Source: Drosophila persimilis (taxonomy: Eukaryota; Arthropoda; Insecta; Diptera; Drosophilidae). Taken from it: 64,000 nt of DNA. This document shows, one piece after another, positions 25,301 to 33,916 of this stretch (positions are counted from its first letter, which is position 1; every line of letters starts with the position of its first letter). Position numbers and translations under genes: made by a program. The notes under the pieces were generated by a model, which saw only the letters and a program-made list of their open reading frames with translations, had not been told where the DNA came from and did no database searches. The DNA lies in the NCBI RefSeq assembly GCF_003286085.1, contig NW_020825288.1:2852001-2916000 (forward strand). Direction: 5' to 3'.

Positions 25301-27498
25301 CCTCCATTGACCCACTAAGACAAAAAACAGACGACATGAAGGCCCCGAAGCGTGTCTCAAGGAAACTTGCACAGGGGACAAAATCACAGGACAAGACAGC
25401 TGACTTTCGACTGCTGCACGTACAACGCAATCGAACCACAACCGAGACCACTGCCACCACAGCCAGCCTGGGACGATCGACACTACTGACCAAGGCGCCA
25501 AAGACGAACAAGACCACGAAACGCGGAGTTGAACTGAGACAGTACCAGAGCAGACCGATCTATACGAGACCCCAGAAGGTGGTCGTCAACGGACCGAACG
25601 CCGACCAGTACGAGATCGAGATTAACATACGACAGACGAACAAAAGTCCACAGACTCGACCCTCTTCTACGGCGGACTATGCCGAGTACACGACTGTCTA
25701 CAAACCGTACAACACGAACCACAACTACGACCCACACTACGGGGAGTACGCCAGCACCACGCCCATTCCCAGCTACGGCTACTTTCAGCCGCAGGCCCAG
25801 GAGCTCAGCACACAGTCGCATAGGACGAAGCCACCGACGATTATTTACCTGAACGACAGTGACGACAGACGACAGACCACTACTCGAGCACCGAACATAT
25901 TCCAGAACTTTCTGACCTTTGCCACCAGCGGCTTCAATCCGCTGGGCAATCGACATCCCTCTCCCACGTCACCGACTCCGATCTCCCAGCCCCACAAGGA
26001 GCGGCCCCACTACGAGAACACGGTGGTTAACAGTCCCCTGAGTGTGGGAACCTCCCACATCATTGCGGGTCCAGCGTACCCTCCTAGACCGTCTTCGGTT
26101 CACTCGTATCCCGTCTCCACCGGCTCCCAGATAGGCGCCAATCATCAGTCGTATCCTGTGTCCACCAGCTCCCAGATAGGCGGAAGCCCACATTCGGGCT
26201 ATATACATGCCTCCAGCAGCGCCGTGAGTGCGGGCAACTTTGGGAGCATCTCGGGGGTGGCCAGTGCCAATGGAGCCGACAGCACATTTAGCTTTAACAT
26301 ACGACCACGTCCCAGTCCCGAGGTCAGTCCGGTGTTTAGCTCTTATCCACGTCCGCAAAGTCAGAGTGGCGGGGGCTACGGCTTGACTGGACAGTCGCCT
26401 TATAGGCCAGACTATCAGCCAGGTCAGAGCGAGCTGTATTACGATCGTGAGCTTAGCTCCAACAGTAATACGAGTCCGTTTTCCAGCTCCAGTTCCGGTC
26501 ACAGACCACAGACGCTTACGCACACACAGACTTTTTACGGACGGACGCCGGAACTGAAGGAAGCAGGCCCAGACAGCATCAAACATAACCATAGCAATGA
26601 CAACGACCTAATCAAAACCGAGAACAAATTGTACCTACAAGACTACGACTATGCAAGCCGCACTCTCTCTAATATTACCAAGGACGAGAGCACACAAGAC
26701 GACAACGACAACGACAACGACGACGATTACGTATACGACGAGGATGAGCCCAGCAACGACCTGGACAAAACAGACAGCACTGGGATGTCGACCAAGAAAT
26801 ACGACAAGGACGGCTACTTGAGACCACAACTGACGCTGGACGCCACAGACAACAACAGAACTACAACGAACGCCACAGCACTGGACGACAACTACGTACT
26901 GCACATGCTGGAGAACAAGACTCAGAGCCACTATGTGACGGAGATTCCCAAACCCATGCTGTCCACCTCCACGCGGAGCATAACCAACAGCAAGGTGACC
27001 GTTTTCCCGGACAGCCTGGGCAAGCAGTTGGGCAATGACATTCTAGCCGACGAGGCGGACGACTATGACGACGACAAGACTGGGACTGGAACTGGTACTG
27101 GAACTGCCAATGGCGCGCTGCAGAAAGCTCAGAGGCTCAAGCAGCTGGCCAGTGTGGCCTTTGCCCCGATCACAGTCCTAACCAAGCCTGACAGACCCGA
27201 TAACTGGGTCATCTATAACAAGGCCAGTGAAGAGCCGCCGTTGCCTCAACCGCCGACCCTTAGCTTGGATGTGGCGCCTACCGGAGAGGTTCCCACTCCC
27301 ATACGTTTTTTTAACAATGGATGGAAGAAACAAGATCTGAAAGCAATCCCGGAAACAGCGCCGTCTTCAACCACAAAAACGGACACACCGCAGACAGCAA
27401 CAGAAACAGACATCACAACGGAGCAGGCGGGGGCTAGTGGCGCGGGAGAAGAGGAGGGAGGAGAGTCAACCACTGTGGCAGCATCTGAGAGCAACTAG
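16309..27498 (+). CDS. secreted animal heme peroxidase with a very long disordered C-terminal tail
   Basis: Oxidises substrates with H2O2, probably extracellularly. The six coding exons are 16309-16621, 16682-16808, 22675-23064, 23126-23853, 23913-24188 and 24260-27498, giving 1690 aa. A signal peptide is present (LMVVVLLATFSQS). The catalytic set is complete: DHD with distal His about residue 268, the GDGRSGEQ motif with Arg 396 and heme-linking Glu 399, proximal His about 500 in FRFGHS, and the INIQRGRDHG motif after it. The peroxidase domain ends near residue 760. The remaining roughly 900 residues are low-complexity (Asn/Thr/Asp/Pro/Ser-rich, an alternating Asp-Val run, Tyr-Pro-Val-Ser repeats) with no recognised domain. 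A splice acceptor just before the start indicates a spliced 5' UTR. It may be the orthologue of D. melanogaster CG42331, from memory and not certain. Confidence 0.92.
17582..18658. mobile_element. non-autonomous mini-me/DINE-type repeat element
   Basis: About 1.08 kb bounded by matching inverted ends, TTATACCCGATACT at 17582-17595 and AGTATCGGGTATAA at 18645-18658. Near its right end it has the GACG/GACA tract (about 18459-18514) and then a TA-rich stretch reading ATATATATACTTTATAGGG. A GTCY-type repeat plus a TA run is the published signature of dipteran mini-me elements. Inside are three diverged copies of a module containing AGATTTTCGYCCTTTG then GGGGGCGG, near 17848, 17985 and 18318. There is no ORF. 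It sits in the peroxidase intron. The family name comes from these signatures only. Confidence 0.75.
18459..18514 (+). repeat. GACG/GACA tandem tract inside the mobile element
   Basis: About 14 GAC-N units, the proto-microsatellite typical of this element family (GTCY on the other strand). Confidence 0.9.
19318..19347. repeat. GACTCG/GACTCC hexanucleotide repeat
   Basis: Five units in the peroxidase intron. Confidence 0.85.
20778..20857. repeat. GAC-rich imperfect repeat
   Basis: Degenerate GACGCA/GACGGC units over about 80 bases in the peroxidase intron. They open several spurious Arg- or Val-rich frames. Confidence 0.7.
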
Positions 27499-27561
27499 TA
27501 ATGCCAAATAAGCCCTAGATTACTTAACATTTATTAACTTATTTAAATTATAAAATCACGA

Positions 27562-27567
27562 AATAAA
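27562..27567 (+). terminator. peroxidase polyadenylation signal
   Basis: AATAAA 64 bases after the stop codon. A second copy lies at 27605-27610. Confidence 0.65.
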
Positions 27568-27610
27568 GTGCAACCATCATTCATTTCATTAGTCGTTGAA
27601 TCAAAATAAA

Positions 27611-28549
27611 GTGAAGAATCTATTATGAAAGAAGTGATAATCCGGTAAACCTAGCCAAGGAAGAGTCGGAAGCAGGTCAAGGCAGATGGATGGAACCCCT
27701 CTAGAACTCTTCTCCTCACTTACAGCACATGGAGATGGATTTCAATGTCGTATTCACAGTGCCAAAAATGTAACAATTCTTGGTTTGTACTTTATTACAA
27801 TATATGCAAACTAAAACTAAAACTATTCATTCAGAGAACACACAGACACACGAATGCTTAACTATGTATAAGTAGGTGTTTGTTTCCCCAGGGACGTGTG
27901 CTGCCACACCCCGGTGTTGCCCTGTTTCGACATTAATTTCTTATTTCGGCATGTCCAGTATACAATACCTAAACAGTACAATATAATATATAGTATAGTA
28001 ATATGATTTTGGCGCAAACATTGCTCTGCTGTGCGCAAGTAGTGTACAAGTATAAGTAATTTGGTTACCATTGTAAATGGTATTATTATCAACATCATCA
28101 TCAAAGTACAATTACAATTTCTATGTATATTTGCTATATAATAAATTAGGCTTGTCACCGATCTATCTGCCTCTAGTCGTTAGGTATAAAAAAATGACTA
28201 AGCAGTATAACAACATAATTTACACTTTATGCTACAACACTTTGGGGTATTTGAATATGAAATTGCAGTATTTGAACATCCTAGCCGCAAGCAAATTAAA
28301 ACATTCTACTAAAAGTACATCGTGAATATAACCGGTATACGGTATCCGTTATCCGGTATACGGTATCCACATTCTGCTATCCTATCGTTAGCAAATTTAA
28401 CTAGTTAACCTGTGCTCTTCTCCTTCATTGGTATTTACAAACGTAGGCGAATCACCTCTGGTGGTTTTTCAGTACGTCGCGTAAATGCAATTTTGAGTTG
28501 GTTTCCGTTTTGGGTTTGGGCTTGGTTTGAGGGTCTTGTGCGCAATTCA
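27611..28549. other. 3' flank between the peroxidase and the carrier gene
   Basis: AT-rich DNA between two convergent genes, so 3' UTRs of both are expected here. It contains a 16-base direct duplication at 28332-28368. I see no gene in it. Confidence 0.6.
28332..28368. repeat. direct repeat, 16-base unit with 21-base period
   Basis: CCGGTATACGGTATCC occurs at 28332-28347 and again at 28353-28368, separated by GTTAT. Each unit itself contains near-repeated GGTAT. Confidence 0.9.
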
Positions 28550-29720
28550 TTACCATCGTATCTGGTGTTTGTACTGCTCATCTATGGCTATGCGTTTGAT
28601 GGTCTCATAGCCAAGGATAATGCTAAAGGAGAAGGCCGCCGACTGCACCAGGCGGGCGGACAGGCCCTTGAAGAAACAGTTCAATTTCTCCTCCCGCCAC
28701 AGCTCTCGGAAGGCAAGGCTCATCGAGTCCAATCGATGGACCTAGACAGGAGTGACGACAACATTATGATTTAGATAAGATATTCTATTTATGACTCTGG
28801 AGGTGGAGTGGACGGTAGACTCACCTGCAGACGGGCGCGCACTATGTCTAATGGATTTGTTAGTATTGTCGTTGTGAAGCCACCCAGACTGCCGGCCACG
28901 CATTGTATGAACAAATGGGATACCCAAACGGGGCAGATGCGACAGAGTTCGTCTGGAATGAAGAGCAATCCAAATTGAATTAATCTTATCTGGCTAATGG
29001 AGGCACTTTGGGGCCTGACTCACCCTGATATAGATGATAGAAGGCCCACCACATTGCCGAATTGGGTACATAGGCCATGAGGCTGGCCACATAGCCTCTG
29101 TAGAAGCCGCGCAGACCATCGCGACGCATTATCTCCCGTCCGATGTCCATGGAGATATGGAGGCGGCTGCGGCCGGGCCATGATTTAATACCCAACGGAT
29201 TAATATCTACCTTGGCTCCGGCATGCGCCGACATGCCCAGAACCATGGCATGCTGTGATATAACATCGAAAGGAACTATGATGGTCTGACCCACCAGCGA
29301 GGCGCATCCGCCTCCGGCTAAAGCTTTTACACGGTGCCCGGCACCCAGGTCGGTGAGAAGGTGTCGCACGCCTTCGTAGGTGCTGATGTAGAAGACGCCC
29401 GACACAATTTGCACCGACGATATCCAGAAGCCTCGATACAGTCCAGGAACACCCTCGGAGCGGTAGATTTTCATGGCACAATCCACCATGCCCTTGTAGA
29501 CATCGCTCTTGTGCTGCACCTGGAGCTGCGTCTTGATAACGGTCAGCGGGAACAGACAGCAGCGCACCGAGAACGAGCTGAGCATGGAGAGCGGAAAGAA
29601 CTTGGTTTTGTTCATCATGTTCCATTCGATTGTACGTATGTAGGGAGATCCGTCCACCCCACTCGTCGTGCCGCCGGCGCCACCGGACGGCACAGTGAGC
29701 CGTGTATTCGTTTCCGCCAT
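28550..29720 (-). CDS. CG5805: mitochondrial carrier, SLC25A44 type
   Basis: Inner-membrane solute carrier. The mammalian relative SLC25A44 imports branched-chain amino acids into mitochondria. The three exons are 29720-29024, 28952-28825 and 28741-28550, giving 338 aa, a normal length for the family. Mitochondrial carrier repeats are visible: PLTVIKTQLQVQ in the first, PFDVISQHAMVLG in the second with the diverged signature known for this subfamily, and NPLDIVRARLQ in the third. Paired transmembrane helices lie around each. The start MAETNTRL is followed by a short variable head, then the conserved IEWNMMNKTKFFPLSM. The 5' flank towards 30.4 kb carries DRE sites. The gene converges on the peroxidase gene. 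Confidence 0.93.
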
Positions 29721-30439
29721 GGTGTTACCTGTCGGACACTGTGCGTCCGTAGTAATACGCTTGCATGCGGGGCAAGTATGTGAGTGATGCCGATGCGGAT
29801 GTAACGCTTTCTTCTAGGCTCAGCACTGTTCAGAGCATCCTCGGGCATTGACGGCGGGGGCATTCAACCAGCATGACGACTATTATTCACTTAGTTCCCT
29901 AGCTATTCTCTCTTTGTTTCCGCTCTGCTCTCGTGTGTGTGTGTGTGTATCTGTAAAGAACAAAACAACATCTCAGTGTTGACGCAACTCGAACGCATAC
30001 GCACGAAAATCATTGCAAAGGCCTCAAGGTCGCGCCGTGACAGATTGAATCTTTTTTTGGGGTAAACGCGGCCCCAACCTTTGGTCAGTGGGCAAGGCCA
30101 AGGAGGACGTGCGGCGGGAGTTTTGCGTAATCCCAGGGGCTATCTTATCTTCCAGCGACATTCACACATTTGTAATATTAGAGTTTTTATTATATAATGC
30201 GCAGACACAAGGCACCACCTGACTGAGTGGCCACCCAACGCCTCACTCCCCCCCACCCTAACAGAAACATTGTGCGTAAACAAAGTTTCAAGGTGGAGTT
30301 CTCTGCACGCGCTGCACTGCTTCAGAAATCCTTGGGGTGGGTCTTCCACCTACTCGGCACTTGGATGTTGTTATTGTTTCCTACTCACGCCTGTATTGTA
30401 TGTTTGGACTTGAATTGTACATATCACAAGATTTATTAT
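29721..30439. other. upstream flank / probable 5' UTR of the carrier gene
   Basis: Contains a TG microsatellite (29934-29949) and, on the minus strand, a pyrimidine-AG acceptor-like site near 29953 that may belong to a spliced leader. No coding sequence. Confidence 0.4.
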
Positions 30440-30441
30440 AT

Positions 30442-30467
30442 TATCGATTTATCGCGGAATATCGATA
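30442..30467 (-). promoter_or_regulatory. DRE cluster, probable carrier-gene promoter
   Basis: TATCGATT at 30442-30449 and an exact DRE, TATCGATA, at 30460-30467. DREF-bound DRE sites mark fly housekeeping promoters. The nearest gene to the left is the mitochondrial carrier, read away from this site. Confidence 0.5.
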
Positions 30468-30469
30468 AG

Positions 30470-30720
30470 ATATATCGAAATATACCGTCTAATTTTCAAA
30501 ATATACCATAAATATACTGACTAATTCAAGTTCTATTATATATATTCCTCGTTTTTGATATTCCGTGTAATATTACTAACTATATAGATCTCTTAGCTTT
30601 GCCCACATAATTTTATATGCTTGCTGAATCAATTTTGTACAAGATTAACTACTTCTAAGTACTCGCATGTATTTTATTGTGACAAAAAAACGGTGTCAAC
30701 AAAAATGTTCAACAAAACAA
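30470..30720 (+). repeat. dispersed repeat, copy A
   Basis: Reads CGAAATATACCG, then TTTGATATTC, then CATAATTTTAT and GAATCAAT in the same order as the DNA at 51315-51540 (copy B). Similarity is by eye and moderate. It lies left of the large palindrome. Confidence 0.5.
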
Positions 30721-31089
30721 ACAGTCGCAATGTTGTGACGTCAATATTGCCGGTATTTGCAGATTCATTTCGTGTCAACCAGAGTATGGGCATTTGTATA
30801 CCCTATTTCGTAAATATTATATAAAGTTGCAGCTTTATAGCTTATACTGCAAGCTGCTGTCAAACGTAATTAATAAAGACCATGTCTTAGATTGAATTTT
30901 GTTGGCCTATTCATGCATTTGATTAGTTTCTTGTCTATATGTACATATATACTGATCCCAGTACAAGTTCTTGGTCTCTGCAGACAGACGATGTGCTGCA
31001 AAATATCGTTTAAAACAGAGACTATCTAGTTTCTGCATTAATTAGAGCCTGGAATGACACACATTTCCGCAATGGGACTCATTGCTGTC
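30721..31089. other. intergenic DNA left of the palindrome
   Basis: AT-rich. I see no gene, clear terminal repeat or transposase fragment in it. Confidence 0.5.
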
Positions 31090-32846
31090 AATCGGGTAAT
31101 AGAGGTCCTTACCACTAACCATACAGCATATAGATGTGCCAGTTCATACAACGAAAGTGTCACACACCGGCTTGCGCTATCCGTACCCCAGAGTGACGTC
31201 ATCATGAGATAGAGAGCGCAGAGAGAACATCTTTGCATGTGTTAGTACACACGCAATATGTTTCGACAAAAAGTATGTGATTGTATGTTTTTTCAGATTT
31301 TTTGAACTCTCTCAGGTCTGATCTGTTTTGCCACCAGCATGTTTTAGTGTATGGGTGCACATGCATTCTCACGTACTTTGCGTGTGTGTGTTTACTATTG
31401 CTGGCCGCTAGAACTGAAATTTGAGTTTGGTTCTTGTTTCGGGTCTTTTGATGGACTGACCTACCGCCACAAAATAAATGAAGAATGGGCAGGGGGTGGG
31501 GGTATGGTACACTAGGGCGCGGGAAACAAAATAAAAGCTGTTATTTGTTTGATTTATACCACAAAATATAAAATATTACAATAATATAATTACACATTTA
31601 TTTCCTTATCTTAAGCAGGTTGATTATAAATTATGCAAACGCCGTCGGTTCTCGACGTTTTGTTTATATCAAAGACTATACAATACCAAAGACTATACAA
31701 TACCAAGATGTTGCATGAGCGACCAAAAAGCTGTTCTATGGCGGGTCCTAACATTAGAACCCAAAAGGCACGAGGGAGCGCGCGGGGTTTCAATTCCCTT
31801 TTCGCCTGTACTTCGTCTCTACCGCGACCCCGCTGCCCATCGGTTTCGTCTGTTCGGCAATTCTGGACTCTCGAGCCTCAGCACCGTCGAAGCGGTGGTC
31901 GCGGATCGCCGATGTCTTTGGCGCGGCACAGTGGGACTCAGCCGAAATAGTAAAAAAATTGTATGAGTTCTTTAGATAAATTCTAATAGAGAATTTTCCA
32001 ATCGAATTTTCCCACTGTGCCGCTCCAAAGACATCGGCGATCCGCGACCACCGCTTCGACGGTGCTGAGGCTCGAGAGTCCAGAATTGCCGAACAGACGA
32101 AACCGATGGGCAGCGGGGTCGCGGTAGAGACGAAGTACAGGCGAAAAGGGAATTGAAACCCCGCGCGCTCCCTCGTGCCTTTTGGGTTCTAATGTTAGGA
32201 CCCGCCATAGAACAGCTTTTTGGTCGCTCATGCAACATCTTGGTATTGTATAGTCTTTGGTATTGTATAGTCTTTGATATAAACAAAACGTCGAGAACCG
32301 ACGGCGTTTGCATAATTTATAATCAACCTGCTTAAGATAAGGAAATAAATGTGTAATTATATTATTGTAATATTTTATATTTTGTGGTATAAATCAAACA
32401 AATAACAGCTTTTATTTTGTTTCCCGCGCCCTAGTGTACCATACCCCCACCCCCTGCCCATTCTTCATTTATTTTGTGGCGGTAGGTCAGTCCATCAAAA
32501 GACCCGAAACAAGAACCAAACTCAAATTTCAGTTCTAGCGGCCAGCAATAGTAAACACACACACGCAAAGTACGTGAGAATGCATGTGCACCCATACACT
32601 AAAACATGCTGGTGGCAAAACAGATCAGACCTGAGAGAGTTCAAAAAATCTGAAAAAACATACAATCACATACTTTTTGTCGAAACATATTGCGTGTGTA
32701 CTAACACATGCAAAGATGTTCTCTCTGCGCTCTCTCTCTCATGATGACGTCACTCTGGGGTACGGATAGCGCAAGCCGGTGTGTGACACTTTCGTTGTAT
32801 GAACTGGCACATCTATATACTGTATGGTTAGTGTCCTTACCCGATT
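31090..32846. repeat. long near-perfect inverted repeat (candidate hairpin-RNA locus)
   Basis: Left arm 31090-31936 and right arm 32010-32846 are reverse complements, with a 73-bp spacer. In the stretches I compared I found only a few single-base differences and one roughly 10-base indel near the outer end, so identity is about 99%. The inner part of each arm is GC-rich and open in two frames (for example 31715-31966, and its mirror 32231-31983), with a coding-like stretch reading YRDPAAHRFRLFGNSG. The outer part carries AT-rich and CA-type sequence. No transposase, no terminal CATGATGA-type P ends and no obvious target-site duplication are seen. It could be an hpRNA (endo-siRNA) source, a foldback-type insertion, or an assembly artefact. 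Confidence 0.9.
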
Positions 32847-32856
32847 CAAGTTTGGT

Positions 32857-32864
32857 TATCGATA
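32857..32864. promoter_or_regulatory. DRE site just outside the palindrome
   Basis: Exact TATCGATA ten bases beyond the right arm. It could drive leftward transcription through the hairpin or belong to an unrelated promoter. Confidence 0.35.
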
Positions 32865-33009
32865 CTATCGACTGGATGCAAGTGGTGCGCGCCAAATCTA
32901 ACTTTTTTGAATGTGAGCGACACGGATTTAAATGTTGTCAACCGGGCCATTACCGATTCAAAAACTACGACGAATTCCTCAATTTTGATCTTCCATCGAA
33001 TATTACCAG

Positions 33010-33130
33010 TTAAATAGACCGTTTAGCCATGCTCACTTAGTTTTATACGATTAATGAATCTACTTAACTGGCTTTTTCTTAAAACTTGTTTTATTGGATT
33101 TTTTCTAAAAAAAAAAAAAAGGTTTTAACG
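33010..33130 (+). repeat. dispersed repeat, copy C (partial)
   Basis: TTTTATACGATTAATGAATC, followed about 50 bases on by TTTATTGGATTTTTT, matches the later half of copy B near 51437-51510 in the same orientation. It ends in a 14-base A run. It lies right of the palindrome. Confidence 0.5.
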
Positions 33131-33916
33131 AAAAAGGTCAAACAAATAAATGATGAAAATTTACTGAAAATACTGAAAATTTGTGCACCCAACATAAATC
33201 CAGCAGTCTGGCAGCGCTTTGACCTAAGGCCACCAGAGCTGGCAACTCTGGTGGCTAACGTTCACCTAAATTTCAAAATTTTGGCTTGAAATTCGTAACT
33301 ATGATAAGAAATACTTTGATTATGAAATTCCATTCATATTATATAAGATCTAATTTAATAATAATCTAAGAATCTAAGAACATTTAAGACTCCAGTTAGA
33401 GTCTTACGGTTTGTTGTATTCCTAAAATAGTTGAACAGTTTCTTAAACAATTATCAAATGTTAATATTTTGTTCAAACTAATTAACGACAGCACTCAGTT
33501 ACCATTGGCCACCGCCCATTAGAGGAGTTCAACCAATGACCAGCCTCTGGGGGCGTTCCGCACCTGCGCAGAGAACAATCCACAGCATCCTGGCGCATCC
33601 ACCCCCATTAACAGACACCCCAATCCCAGCCAGGGTCTGGTCGAATCCTGCGACGCCGCCACCACGCCAGTTATCACGGATACTCGAGAACGGCTGCACG
33701 ATGACAACGGAATGCGCGCTGATCAGCGACAAGTGAAAGCCATCGAAGTGTTGAATAATTGAACATTATTGATGTGCAGAAACAAGGCGAAACGCAATCC
33801 TATTAGTGAACATTTCTACCCAGGCCAGCGGAACCCGCCATCAAGTTCAAGAGTGTGTCCGGTCCGGCCGTGTGTGAGTGTGTCGAGTCAAGCGTGTGAT
33901 CTATAGTTTCCACTAA
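33131..33916 (+). promoter_or_regulatory. Ets96B upstream region
   Basis: Contains a short perfect hairpin (GCCACCAGAG with CTCTGGTGGC, about 33229-33255), AT-rich DNA, and from about 33490 a GC-richer stretch that is probably the promoter and 5' UTR of Ets96B. No clear TATA box or coding frame. Confidence 0.4.

Noticed and set aside
23987-26592. Minus-strand frames within the long peroxidase exon (up to 207 codons)
   Set aside because: Low-complexity complements of the disordered tail, with no start context or domain.
31038-31238. ORFs at the outer ends of the palindrome (31038-31238 and 32708-33013)
   Set aside because: They run out of the repeat into unrelated flanks and the two copies diverge there; no protein similarity.
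31090-32846. P-element or Foldback transposon as the explanation of the palindrome
   Set aside because: No P-type terminal sequence, no short internal direct repeats typical of Foldback arms, and no target duplication seen. Not fully excluded.
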